A DNA stretch of 64,000 nt from Thalassotalea fonticola (GCF_032911225.1 NZ_CP136600.1:1550001-1614000), one strand, 5' to 3'; positions 17,410 to 26,296 are shown, counted from the first letter of the stretch. Program-made: numbers and translations. The notes: generated by a model from the letters alone, not told the origin.

Positions 17410-18684
17410 ATGTTTAACTTTTCTTTTTTCCCCCAATGGCAACAGCGCTACAACATTACAATATTGTGTACGATTGCGTTATTTATTTGCTTTATCGACA
17501 GGGTCAATATTTCGGTCGCTATACTGCCAATGCAAACGGAATTTGGCTGGAGTGATACGGTTAAAGGCATGGTATTAGCCTCATTTTTTATTGGCTATAT
17601 GCTAATGCAAATTGTTGGGGGAGTACTCGCCAGTAAATTTGGTGGCAAAATAGTTCTTGGTAGCGCAGTGATCTTTTGGTCGATATTCACTATGTTAACG
17701 CCGATTCTGGCAATGGCATCATTACCTATGCTAATTCTTGGACGTATACTGCTTGGATTAGGTGAAGGAGCAAGCGTACCATCGGCTTACTCTTTATTTA
17801 AGCATTGGGTACCAAAAGCAGAGCAGGCACGAACAATTAGTATCTTTTCCAGTGGTGCTCCATTAGGAACTATCATTGGGTTAATAGCCTCAGGTTGGAT
17901 AATTAATCATTATGACTGGGCAATGGTGTTTTATATATTTGGTTCATTAGGGTTTATCTGGGTTGTATTTTGGCTATTATTCGCCTATTCAAAACCCAAA
18001 GACAATCCTAAAATAAGCAAAGAAGAAGTGAAATTAATTTACGCGGAGAAAGAAGAAATTAAACAACACGAGCCTGTGCCGTGGAAACAGTTCTTCAACA
18101 AAGCCCCTGTTTGGGCATTATTTTATACCGCATTTACCACACAATGGACGTTATATTTATTTCTTGCCTGGTTGCCAAGTTATTTTGCTGATGTGCACGG
18201 TTTTAGTATTACCCAAGCAGGTCTTTCGTCAGCTGCACCTTGGTTGACCATGATAATTATGATGAATGTGGCCGGGGTTGTCTCTGACAAACTTATTAAG
18301 TCAGGAAAATCTGCAGGGTTTACTCGCAAACTTGTTCAAAGTTTGGGGTTACTCGGTTCGGCACTATTTTTGTTTTTAGTTTTATTCGTCAGTGAACCAA
18401 TAATGGCAGTATTATACACTTGTGGTGCGTTAGGTGCATTATCATTTTGTTATTCTGGATATACCGTTAACCCTATGGATATAGCACCTAAACACTCAGA
18501 ATCATTGTTTGGTGTGGTTAATACCGCAGCGACCTTACCGGGCATATTAGCGGTAGCAATTACTGGCTGGTTAGTCGACATTACAAGTAGCTACCATTCT
18601 GCTTTTATCCTTGCTGCAGGACTTAGTATTAGCGGTGCTTTGATATTTATCATCTACGGAACGGGTAAAAAAATAATCGATTAA
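17410..18684 (+). CDS. MFS transporter, anion:cation symporter (ACS) family type
   Basis: A 424-residue transporter with twelve predicted membrane segments. The first helix carries the ACS-like IDRVNISVAILPMQTEFGW segment and the second GYMLMQIVGGVLASKFGGK, the loop 2-3 MFS motif. Family members import carboxylates such as hexuronates, phthalate, glucarate or sialate with protons or sodium. It lies directly after a MaoC hydratase, and its promoter region is shared with the YkvI-type transporter. It likely brings in an organic acid for the pathway (inference). ATG 17410 lacks a good ribosome site, which fits translational coupling or leaky scanning from the upstream gene. Confidence 0.88.
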   Translation: MFNFSFFPQWQQRYNITILCTIALFICFIDRVNISVAILPMQTEFGWSDTVKGMVLASFFIGYMLMQIVGGVLASKFGGKIVLGSAVIFWSIFTMLTPILAMASLPMLILGRILLGLGEGASVPSAYSLFKHWVPKAEQARTISIFSSGAPLGTIIGLIASGWIINHYDWAMVFYIFGSLGFIWVVFWLLFAYSKPKDNPKISKEEVKLIYAEKEEIKQHEPVPWKQFFNKAPVWALFYTAFTTQWTLYLFLAWLPSYFADVHGFSITQAGLSSAAPWLTMIIMMNVAGVVSDKLIKSGKSAGFTRKLVQSLGLLGSALFLFLVLFVSEPIMAVLYTCGALGALSFCYSGYTVNPMDIAPKHSESLFGVVNTAATLPGILAVAITGWLVDITSSYHSAFILAAGLSISGALIFIIYGTGKKIID

Positions 18685-18700
18685 CCTAAGTTTAAAAACC

Positions 18701-18727
18701 AAATGCCGGTAATAAAACCCGGCATTT
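18701..18727. terminator. Bidirectional terminator between MFS and porin genes
   Basis: The stem AAATGCCGG (18701-18709) pairs with CCGGCATTT (18719-18727), loop of nine bases, with A/T runs on both sides. It separates the convergent MFS and porin genes. Confidence 0.65.
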
Positions 18728-18751
18728 AATTCAGTATCACACCCAGTTAGA

Positions 18752-20053
18752 TTAAAGCGTTATACGAAACCTTACACTTGCGACAAACGCACTGTCATCT
18801 TCGGCGTTGGTGTGTGGATCAATAATGTACTGAAAGTTTGGTGTTATTTGTACTGTTTCAGCCAACTGAAAACGGTAAAATGTTTCAATCGTTGTGGTAT
18901 ATTCATTAGTGGCAAAGCCTACATCGTATAACGGCTCTATTATTTTACCGTGATTTATCGCCAAACCAAATAAGTCAGAGCGGTCTTCAAAGTACTTAAT
19001 AAAGCCAACATTTACCTCTTGTTCATACAACTGTACATCATTTGCTGAATCTGCATCAGAGAAGCCTAGCTGGCTAAATATCATCCACTCCATGTTCCAA
19101 GTCCAGTTAAAGCCAAACACCACACCGTAAGAGTCAGAGTCTTCGCCTTTTACTTTACGCTCATCGACTTGCCACAACGTTACATGAAAGTTTTTAAAAT
19201 ACCTCTCGTCTCGCGTTGGCGACCAGCCAAATTCAGCGTATTTATATAATTCATCAGCACCTTCTTCAAAAAACTCTAAGTCATCAGTCGAAACGCCATT
19301 GGCATCATTAACACCACCTAAGGCATAATAAGAGTCATTTAGCCAACCTCCAATACCTACCCCCCAGCTCCAGTCTGGCGCGGCTATAGTCATATTGATT
19401 AGGTTATCCAGATTCGAAAATCCTGTCCAAGGCGACGCATAACCTAAAACATTATGATAATCATTTGGATCATAACGGCCAATGACCATACCTCCATTAC
19501 CATCGAATAATGTTTGTGTCCATTTGACATCACCAATGATGTCTTTACTGTCATTAAATAACATAGCGGTTTGGCTTAAATAACCAAACTCACCACCGAG
19601 TGAAGCTGGTGCTGTATCACCATAGTCATGCCTATGATCAAGACTAAATACAAAAGCCCCCGGATTTTTTCCGCCTCGATCTACAAGTTCCCATTTACCA
19701 GTAAATCTTAATATGCCTGAGCCAGCGGTATTTGTATTAGTATCTGGTTCAATGGTTTCTTGCATCATGCTGGTATAAGCGATACCAAATTGAAAGCCAG
19801 TATCTTTATACAGTTGAGACTTCCATGCGCGCAGGTCTTCTGTTGCCTGATCTAAAATAGGCATGCGAATAAGTGGATATTTGTCTTTATTATCTTCTTC
19901 TAGCTGATGCCCCGACTCGCCCGGCGCACCAAAGCCTTCATCTGCGTCATAAGGCTTTTCTTTAGTAGATTCTTCTTTTGCTAACGAATATGGAGAAGCA
20001 AGTAAGGCTATTGCTACAGCACCTACTTGAAACAATTTTGAGATGTTTTTCAT
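18752..20053 (-). CDS. OprB-like carbohydrate porin
   Basis: A 433-residue outer-membrane beta-barrel protein. Residues 1-25 form a Sec signal peptide ending in SLA. An acidic, charged stretch follows (26-60), then alternating strands to a terminal hydrophobic RFRITL strand, as is usual for OMPs. Segments such as GILRFTGKWEL, FSLDHRHDYGD and YASPWTGFSNLDNL match the OprB family. It should allow diffusion of small polar solutes. A paralogue is at 33697-34911. ATG 20053 follows AAGGGA. It is convergent with the MFS gene. Despite the family name, the substrate need not be a sugar. Confidence 0.8.
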   Translation of the reverse strand: MKNISKLFQVGAVAIALLASPYSLAKEESTKEKPYDADEGFGAPGESGHQLEEDNKDKYPLIRMPILDQATEDLRAWKSQLYKDTGFQFGIAYTSMMQETIEPDTNTNTAGSGILRFTGKWELVDRGGKNPGAFVFSLDHRHDYGDTAPASLGGEFGYLSQTAMLFNDSKDIIGDVKWTQTLFDGNGGMVIGRYDPNDYHNVLGYASPWTGFSNLDNLINMTIAAPDWSWGVGIGGWLNDSYYALGGVNDANGVSTDDLEFFEEGADELYKYAEFGWSPTRDERYFKNFHVTLWQVDERKVKGEDSDSYGVVFGFNWTWNMEWMIFSQLGFSDADSANDVQLYEQEVNVGFIKYFEDRSDLFGLAINHGKIIEPLYDVGFATNEYTTTIETFYRFQLAETVQITPNFQYIIDPHTNAEDDSAFVASVRFRITL

Positions 20054-20089
20054 GAATTTCCCTTAGACAATTTCTTTTCATGGTTATAC

Positions 20090-20109
20090 ATCACCTATTA
20101 AATGGTGAT
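20090..20109. promoter_or_regulatory. Inverted repeat in the porin leader
   Basis: ATCACC (20090-20095) and GGTGAT (20104-20109) pair around an eight-base spacer, 36 bp before the porin start. It may be an operator or leader hairpin; function unknown. Confidence 0.3.
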
Positions 20110-20173
20110 TTTACAATCATTTATCTATAAGAATAGAAAAAAGTTGAGATTATTCAAATAAATACCCCAAAAA

Positions 20174-20206
20174 AGCAACCTTAATTTTATAAAAATTAAG
20201 GTTGCT
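20174..20206 (-). terminator. Intrinsic terminator of the AraC gene at 20229
   Basis: A 15-bp perfect stem, AGCAACCTTAATTTT (20174-20188) with its complement at 20192-20206. On the minus strand it is followed by a run of six T. Confidence 0.8.
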
Positions 20207-20228
20207 GACATTGGCTAAATTTTACCCA

Positions 20229-21257
20229 TTAAGTAACTTTTAATTTTGCTCTGAATTCTCGAGGCGTTTGGCCACTATGAGCCTTAAATGAGCGAGTAAA
20301 ATTGCTATTCTCAGAGAAGCAAAGTTTTTCTGCCACTTCAACCAGCTTGAGATCTAAGTTTGATAAATACTCTTTTGCTAACGTCATCCGGGCATTTTCA
20401 GAAATATCGCGATAATTTAAACCAAACTGTTTTATTTTTTGGCTTAAACTGCGGGTACTCATGCCTAACTCTCTGGCAATTGCTTCTTTAGAAAACACGC
20501 CTTTTTTCATTAGTTCTAATATATTAGAATAAATGCGCGTGGGTAATTCAAAGTATTCAAAGCGCTGTTCGTATTCATCTACTAATTGTTGATTCAAAGC
20601 ATAAATTTGCGGATCGAAGCCTACCTGTTCGATATCTAATTGGCCTGTAGTTAAATAAAAGCCGCTATCATCACAGTCAAACTCAACTTCGGTATCAAAC
20701 ACACGGTTTATTTCTTCAACGTACTTTTGTTCTGGTTTAGGGATACTTAAGCAAACCTTATGAAAAATAAATTCATTACTGACACTAAATTTCAAGTGTG
20801 CATACATATTACATACCCAGGCGAGCTGCATTTTAGACTCACTAAGTTTATGATGACGAGATCTCGCACCAACAAACCAACCATCATCCGACTCTTTTAA
20901 ATACACTTCAGCGCCAGTGCTAATCATTGAGTAATGCTTGATAAGTAATTCAATATTCTCTCGAACTGTTTTGCAGGAATAACATAAAGGTCCTAGCGCA
21001 TTAAAAGTCACTGGACGGTAGTTATTAACAATATTTAATACTAAGAAAGGCTTCTTTTCGTTATTTAACAACAACGCTAAAATAGGAAGAAACGAGCTGC
21101 CTTTTACTCGGCCACATTGAGCGAGTAAATCTTGGCTATCAATAATCTCCATGTATTGTCGTAAAGAATCGACACTCTCGCCAGCATCCTCCAGCGTTTG
21201 AATAAGCATGTGCAACAATGAACGGATCACTGAATGTTGATAGTCGAGTATTTCCAC
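20229..21257 (-). CDS. AraC-family transcriptional regulator
   Basis: A 342-residue regulator with an N-terminal arabinose_bd-like domain and C-terminal AraC helix-turn-helix pair (IARELGMSTRSLSQKI; VAEKLCFSENSNFTRSFKAHSGQTPREFRAKL). The start is GTG 21257, with AAGGA seven bases upstream. It is divergent from another AraC gene at 21348, sharing a 90-bp promoter region. It may control the adjacent porin gene downstream on the same strand (inference); a good terminator separates them. Confidence 0.88.
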   Translation of the reverse strand: MEILDYQHSVIRSLLHMLIQTLEDAGESVDSLRQYMEIIDSQDLLAQCGRVKGSSFLPILALLLNNEKKPFLVLNIVNNYRPVTFNALGPLCYSCKTVRENIELLIKHYSMISTGAEVYLKESDDGWFVGARSRHHKLSESKMQLAWVCNMYAHLKFSVSNEFIFHKVCLSIPKPEQKYVEEINRVFDTEVEFDCDDSGFYLTTGQLDIEQVGFDPQIYALNQQLVDEYEQRFEYFELPTRIYSNILELMKKGVFSKEAIARELGMSTRSLSQKIKQFGLNYRDISENARMTLAKEYLSNLDLKLVEVAEKLCFSENSNFTRSFKAHSGQTPREFRAKLKVT

Positions 21258-21347
21258 CTTGCCTTCCTTATAAGAGTCAGCATAAAATATTGAATCTGCT
21301 AATATTTAATTATTATTCAAAAACAATTAATTGAAAAGATATATTAT

Positions 21348-22397
21348 ATGAAACTTGAAGTTGCTGGCCATACAAAACGTTATCTTTTTATTTTAGAAGC
21401 ATTTAAAAAGATTTATTCTGAACAAATAAATTTGAATGATGACATATCATCATTATTAAATAGTTATATTCATGCGGACGATTTAAGTGTTAGCGGCCGA
21501 AAATATATAAAAAATATTATTCAAAAATGGGGCGAAACAAACCTGCAATTTCCCATTCAATTAAATTTTGCCAAACCTATCAATCCAGCCTTATTCGGTA
21601 TTTTTGGTTTAGCGGTAAGTTCTGCAACAACTTTACGTTGTTTTTTTGAATTTTGGGCTGAGTTTTCTCGTATTTTATTTATTTTTAACACCGCATCATT
21701 TGAAGAAACGGATGAATATGGCGTGTTAACCTTTCTCCCTGATAAAGACGTAATTGAAGATAATATTCATTATCAAACTATTCAAGGCGGCATTTCGGCA
21801 AGCTTGTCAAATTTACGCACTGTTGCCCATAAAGATTTTAGTCCTGACAAAATTATAGTGCCGGAAGGAATTGAACAAAGAACTCAGGAAAAGCTTGCCA
21901 AGCTTGCTGGTTGTGTTGTTGAAACAACCACTGAGAATAAAGGTCAAATACTGATCAACAAACAGCGCTTAACGATGCTTTTACCTGCTGGTGATAGTCA
22001 TTGTAATTTGGCTTATTATCAATTGGCTTCAAAACGACTCATTGAAATAACTCCAGACAATATGGTATTAAAAGTTAGATCTTGGTTTATAGATACAGTA
22101 TTAAGTAACAACATTGACAATGGTGATATCAGTAAAGATTTAGGTTTGAGTCTAGACTTTATTAATATGAAGTTAAATGAACAGAACACCGATCTAAACA
22201 CCATTAAAAATAAAGTATTACCAGTATTAGCAAGGCACTTATTACAACAACCAGGAATGCAAATTAAGCAGATAGCTTTTAAACTTGGTTATACCAGCTC
22301 AAGTTCATTTAATAAGGCTTACAATCGTTGGACAGGCAACTCACCGGCTGATTATCGAAAGTCATATTTAGAGCGGATTAATAATTTAAAGTTTTAA
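21348..22397 (+). CDS. Divergent AraC-like transcriptional regulator
   Basis: A 349-residue protein related to the other AraC regulators but less conserved. The N-terminal half keeps the PINPALFGIFGLAVSSATTLR segment typical of the arabinose_bd group. The C-terminal second helix-turn-helix is clear (IAFKLGYTSSSSFNKAYNRWTGNSPADYRKS). The first (DISKDLGLSLDFINMKLNEQ) is poor at the expected positions. DNA binding may rest mainly on the second helix pair. ATG 21348 has no recognisable ribosome site. Confidence 0.8.
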   Translation: MKLEVAGHTKRYLFILEAFKKIYSEQINLNDDISSLLNSYIHADDLSVSGRKYIKNIIQKWGETNLQFPIQLNFAKPINPALFGIFGLAVSSATTLRCFFEFWAEFSRILFIFNTASFEETDEYGVLTFLPDKDVIEDNIHYQTIQGGISASLSNLRTVAHKDFSPDKIIVPEGIEQRTQEKLAKLAGCVVETTTENKGQILINKQRLTMLLPAGDSHCNLAYYQLASKRLIEITPDNMVLKVRSWFIDTVLSNNIDNGDISKDLGLSLDFINMKLNEQNTDLNTIKNKVLPVLARHLLQQPGMQIKQIAFKLGYTSSSSFNKAYNRWTGNSPADYRKSYLERINNLKF

Positions 22398-22427
22398 CAC
22401 TACAAATCAATGCTCATCCATGAGGAC

Positions 22428-22477
22428 TTGCATTGATTAATCCCTGGATCAAAAAACCGCTAAATTTAGCGTTTTTT
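22428..22477 (-). terminator. Terminator with conserved post-terminator motif (copy B)
   Basis: The stem CGCTAAA/TTTAGCG (22458-22471), flanked by A6/T6, can serve both the AraC gene (plus) and the outer-membrane gene (minus). On the plus strand the motif GCATT, GATT, AATCCCTGGA, TC, A6 occupies 22430-22456. It matches copies at 1456, 31019 and 42963. Confidence 0.75.
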
Positions 22478-22495
22478 ATTTTTAGCTGTGATGCT

Positions 22496-23332
22496 TTATT
22501 TAAACCAGTTTGCCATAACGTTTTCGACCACAGGCGATACATTAAAGCTGATCATCCATTCAGGACCAAAGGCATCTGGCTTTTCAACATAATAGTTAAT
22601 TTCCATACCAAGTTTCCAAGGTCTTGTACCAAACATAACAGTTTTACCAAATGAGAAGTTTAGCGGAATGGTCCACTCCTCGGCTTTATGATCATAGCTA
22701 ATGGTCGGTGAACTACCGTAGTTCCAACCACCACCAGGCAGTTTTACATAAAAGAATTGTGACGAAGTTATACTGATATCAATATCGCCGGCCACATCCC
22801 ATTGGTGGTTTGGAAACATACCTATAATACCGTCTTTAGATATTTGTCCCCATAAAAACTCTGGTCCCAAGGTTGTCGCTTCGCCGCCACCTACTTTTTC
22901 ATCGCCAGTAGGTAATGAAGTAAATATCCCTACCGCCATTAACTCTCCAGGGTTATCTTTCGGTGGTGCAAATGCATAAGCAACATCCATAGAGATATCC
23001 CCTAAACCCGACTCTTCTTGCCATGGCGTAGAGATATGCATTGGAACTGCTGGTCGCCAAATAATTTTAGTGCCATCATCACGTGGAAAAGGTAATGAGG
23101 GTTGAAACAGTATCATTTGTCCATCTTGGTCGTCAGCGCCTGGAATATCTCCTTCATAGGTGCGATGTTGAAATTTAAAATTTAACGAAGCATAGGCTGT
23201 ATTAGGGTTTGCTAACTCTTTTGCGGCTTTATCTGCAGCATTTTCTTCGGCTGATAGCGCTGAAAATGACATTGAAGCAAGTAAAGCTAGTGCAAGCTTA
23301 GGCAAACTTATGCACAGAAAAAGTTGAGACAT
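22496..23332 (-). CDS. Outer-membrane beta-barrel protein, phenol-MetA-like (uncertain)
   Basis: A 278-residue exported protein. Residues 1-28 form a signal peptide (SFSALSAEEN). The mature part has many short amphipathic strands with aromatic residues (FKFQHRTYEG, VGIFTSLPTGDEKVG, WNYGSSPTISYDH). It resembles the PF13557-type 'MetA pathway' outer-membrane proteins often found beside degradation genes, but the assignment is by pattern only. ATG 23332 has a strong AGGAG. It stands between AraC genes and acyl-CoA dehydrogenases, so a role in uptake of the hydrophobic substrate is plausible. Confidence 0.6.
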   Translation of the reverse strand: MSQLFLCISLPKLALALLASMSFSALSAEENAADKAAKELANPNTAYASLNFKFQHRTYEGDIPGADDQDGQMILFQPSLPFPRDDGTKIIWRPAVPMHISTPWQEESGLGDISMDVAYAFAPPKDNPGELMAVGIFTSLPTGDEKVGGGEATTLGPEFLWGQISKDGIIGMFPNHQWDVAGDIDISITSSQFFYVKLPGGGWNYGSSPTISYDHKAEEWTIPLNFSFGKTVMFGTRPWKLGMEINYYVEKPDAFGPEWMISFNVSPVVENVMANWFK

Positions 23333-23374
23333 ATAATTTTCTCCTGGAACGACAATTCTTATTAGTAATTTTTA

Positions 23375-23534
23375 TACCAACTGAAATAAATATGTTATCT
23401 ACTTTTGGCTGAGGGAAAATGAATAAATACAAGGCATAAAATTAAATATCTAGTTGTTCTACATATTAATTTTATAACACAGTAGTTATTTATTTTAACC
23501 AGCCAAAATGATTAGATATTCATTTCATTTGGTA
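23375..23534. repeat. 160-bp near-palindromic element, MITE-like
   Basis: The left end TACCAACTGAAATAAATAT and the right end, read on the other strand, TACCAAATGAAATGAATAT are near-identical. Pairing continues inward (TTTTGGCTG on both arms) to the centre, where ATAAAATTAA faces TTAATTTTAT. The whole element is essentially one imperfect hairpin without coding capacity, located between the outer-membrane gene and the acyl-CoA dehydrogenase gene. The size and shape fit a miniature inverted-repeat element. A further dyad CCAACCA/TGGTTGG is at 23677-23704, outside it. No gene is seen in 23333-23752. Confidence 0.7.
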
Positions 23535-23752
23535 TTATTACTTTATGTATAGCAGAGAAATGTAAAATGGGTAGTTCGAAGATGTGTTTTTTAAAGTATT
23601 TAATAAATAAATCAATAAGATATTGATTGTATAACTTAAGTGCTCCCTATTTTCATAACGCGCGAATAAATTCACGCCAACCAAGTTAACTCCAACCTGG
23701 TTGGTTCGATTTTAATCAGGCGTTATCCCCTACGAAACCCTGTAAATTATAT

Positions 23753-24928
23753 CTAGTACGATTTAGGTAAACCTAAAACGTGTTCCCCTAAATAGTTTAA
23801 CGTCATTTGTTGTGTTACTGGCGCTAACCTAAATAGCTGACATTCTCTAAACCAACGCTCAACGTGATATTCGCGGGCGAAACCACAACCACCTAAGGTT
23901 TGCATAGCATGGTGAGTAGCTTCTAATGCAGATTCTGCGGCAAGCCATTTCGCCATATTTGCAACATCGCCTACTTCTTTATCTGACTTACCTTCATCAT
24001 ATAACGTAGCAGCTTTTAACACTTGTCCCCAGGCAGCTTCAACTTTGGCATATGCAGCTGCTAATGGATGCTGTACCGCTTGATGAGCACCTATTGGTTG
24101 GCCAAATACATTACGCTCTTTGGCATACTCAATCGCGTGTTCAAGAGCTAGTTTTGCCGTACCACAGGCGCCAGAGGCAATTAAAATACGCTCAGGGTTT
24201 AAGGTGCCTAATAGCTGGTAAAAACCTTTGCCTTCTTCACCAAGCAAACAATCTTTTGAGACACGTACATTATCAAAGAATACTTGGAACGATTTATAAT
24301 AATGATAACCGTGCTTATCAATTGGTGTGTAGCTAATACCATCGCATGGCAGGTCTACTAAGAATAAAGAAATACCGGCAGCTTTATTTTTCACATCTTC
24401 TTTCTTGGTTGTACGAGCAACAATAAGAACAGCATCGGTATTGTCAATATTGGTAATAAACCATTTACCGCCGCTTATGATGTAATCATCACCATCTTTT
24501 TTGGCAAATGTTTCAATGTTTAATGAGTTGGTACCTGCATTTGGCTCAGATAAAGCGAATGCACAGGTTTTCGCGCCAGCGGCAAATGCTGGTAAGTATT
24601 TTTCTTTTTGCCTGTCATTAGCATGATGGGCAACAGATAAGTTACCTAGCAAACCAAATAAATACCCCAATGCAGGGCCACCGCCACCACCGCCACGACA
24701 TAACGCCTCCATAGCTAATGCAACATCGGTTAATCCAGCATCGGCACCGCCCCACTTTTCAGCAAGTGGCAAACCAAAAAAACCTAGTGAACCAATTTCT
24801 TCCATAAATTCTTGTGGATATTGTTTATTTTCATCCATTTCGCGCCAGTATTCTGGGTCATATTTTTTAGCAAGATCAGCGGCCATATCGGCGATCATTT
24901 GCTGTTCCATGGTTAAATCAAAATTCAT
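23753..24928 (-). CDS. Acyl-CoA dehydrogenase with LCAD/IVD-type catalytic Glu position
   Basis: A 391-residue FAD-dependent acyl-CoA dehydrogenase with all three domains; CAFALSEPNAGTNS (about 121-135) is the FAD/substrate loop. The usual C-terminal base in (Y)EGTxEIQ is absent: the matching stretch reads LAPVTQQM. Instead Glu246 (NPERILIASG) sits where isovaleryl-CoA and long-chain dehydrogenases carry theirs, so the enzyme is probably active. It has an unusual run of six glycines at 79-84. It is co-transcribed with the dehydrogenase at 24965 (36-bp gap). ATG 24928. It likely introduces an alpha,beta double bond into a branched or cyclic acyl-CoA (inference). Confidence 0.87.
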   Translation of the reverse strand: MNFDLTMEQQMIADMAADLAKKYDPEYWREMDENKQYPQEFMEEIGSLGFFGLPLAEKWGGADAGLTDVALAMEALCRGGGGGGPALGYLFGLLGNLSVAHHANDRQKEKYLPAFAAGAKTCAFALSEPNAGTNSLNIETFAKKDGDDYIISGGKWFITNIDNTDAVLIVARTTKKEDVKNKAAGISLFLVDLPCDGISYTPIDKHGYHYYKSFQVFFDNVRVSKDCLLGEEGKGFYQLLGTLNPERILIASGACGTAKLALEHAIEYAKERNVFGQPIGAHQAVQHPLAAAYAKVEAAWGQVLKAATLYDEGKSDKEVGDVANMAKWLAAESALEATHHAMQTLGGCGFAREYHVERWFRECQLFRLAPVTQQMTLNYLGEHVLGLPKSY

Positions 24929-24964
24929 AATATTTATCTCTTATATTTTTGTATTAGCTTTAAC

Positions 24965-26116
24965 CTAAAAGGCGTTCAAACCAGTGATGGCACGGCCAAT
25001 CATTAGCTTTTGAATTTCGTTAGTTCCTTCTGTTACTCGGAACACCTTTGCTGCACGCGCCATATATTCAACCGGGAATTCGCGAGTAACACCATTACCA
25101 CCGTGAATCTTTGTGGCTTCATCAACAATTTCACAAGCCAAATCAGTACAGAACCATTTCGCCATAGCCGCATCAATATCTGAGCGTTTCTTTTGATCAA
25201 TTGAGCTTAATGCTTTAAACGCCATAAGTTTACCCGCTTCTATTTGGGTAGCCATGGTTGCTAATTTTTCTTGAACAATTTGTTTTGCCGCAATAGGCTT
25301 ACCAAATTGCACACGATCTAATGCGTACTGTACGGCTTCATCAAAAGCAGCTTGCGCAATACCCATTGCCATTAAGCCAACAATTGGACGAGACGATTGC
25401 AACAGTGTTAATAACATTTTCAGGCCTTGGCCTGGCGTTGCCACCATATTTTCTTTTGGCACACGGCAATTATCAAAGAATACTTGTGCCGTTGATTGAC
25501 TGTTTAGAGCAGTTTTATCAATGTTAGTAGTTTCATAACCGTGCTCTTCACGATCAACTAAAAATACTGCAAGTCCGGTTTCTTCACCTTCAGTAACGTT
25601 AACCAATACATACATAAAGTCGGAGTAATCACCACTTGATATCCACATTTTTTCGCCGTTGATAATAAAGTGCTCATCACCATCTGGTTTAGCACGACAA
25701 GTAGCAGAAGAGATATCTGAGCCTGTACCAGGTTCAGAGATAGCAACCGAAGCAATCAATTCACAATTAATGAAGCCTTCAAGGTACTTACTACGAAGTG
25801 GCTCAGGTGTACCTGAAACCATTTTACCCGAGGCAAAATAAATTAATGTGGTTATCGCAATGTCTGGAGATACTTTGGCTAATTCATGCATCATTAAACC
25901 AAGCGTTACAGCGTCCATATCAAAGCCGCCAAGCTCTTCTGGTAAGAAACCATTCACTACGCCAAATGGAGCAAGCTTTGCTTGAATTTCTTTAGCTAAT
26001 GGTGTTGGAATATATTTGTCGCGATATTCATCGGCGATAGGTTTAATTTCTGCTTGTAAGAATTTTTTAAAACTATCTACGGCGATAGTTTGCATCTCGT
26101 CTAATGAAAAATCCAT
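24965..26116 (-). CDS. Acyl-CoA dehydrogenase
   Basis: A 383-residue acyl-CoA dehydrogenase with the canonical layout: N-terminal helical domain, ASVAISEPGTGSD FAD/substrate loop at about 120-135, and catalytic Glu in FRVTEGTNEIQ near the C-terminus. It precedes the dehydrogenase at 23753 in the same operon. Paired acyl-CoA dehydrogenases next to each other sometimes form heteromeric enzymes for steroid or branched substrates (family knowledge), but whether these two interact is unknown. ATG 26116 has AGAGG upstream. Confidence 0.9.
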   Translation of the reverse strand: MDFSLDEMQTIAVDSFKKFLQAEIKPIADEYRDKYIPTPLAKEIQAKLAPFGVVNGFLPEELGGFDMDAVTLGLMMHELAKVSPDIAITTLIYFASGKMVSGTPEPLRSKYLEGFINCELIASVAISEPGTGSDISSATCRAKPDGDEHFIINGEKMWISSGDYSDFMYVLVNVTEGEETGLAVFLVDREEHGYETTNIDKTALNSQSTAQVFFDNCRVPKENMVATPGQGLKMLLTLLQSSRPIVGLMAMGIAQAAFDEAVQYALDRVQFGKPIAAKQIVQEKLATMATQIEAGKLMAFKALSSIDQKKRSDIDAAMAKWFCTDLACEIVDEATKIHGGNGVTREFPVEYMARAAKVFRVTEGTNEIQKLMIGRAITGLNAF

Positions 26117-26203
26117 AAGTGCCTCTATTTAGGGTCTGATTATTCTTTAACTGTTTATCAGGTTTATATCTATGCCTTTGATAATACCCCTTTAAAAACG
26201 AAT

Positions 26204-26269
26204 AGGCTTATCATAACGAGCATAGCAATTGCGATGCTCTGTTTATACCGCTCGGTATTAGATAAGCCT
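26204..26269. other. Three-way-junction palindromic element
   Basis: An outer stem AGGCTTATC (26204-26212) / GATAAGCCT (26261-26269) encloses two hairpins. The first is a 22-bp near-palindrome at 26218-26239 (GAGCATAGC ... GCGATGCTC). The second is ATACCG/CGGTAT at 26245-26258. It lies between the amidohydrolase stop and the start of the acyl-CoA dehydrogenase operon, both on the minus strand. It could be a structured leader RNA, a repetitive element or a complex terminator. Confidence 0.5.
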
Positions 26270-26296
26270 TATATTGTAATCGGCTAAACTATAGCT

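Noticed and set aside
23753..24928. Inactive acyl-CoA dehydrogenase because the EGT motif is missing
   Set aside because: Glu246 occupies the alternative base position used by isovaleryl- and long-chain acyl-CoA dehydrogenases, so loss of activity is not supported.
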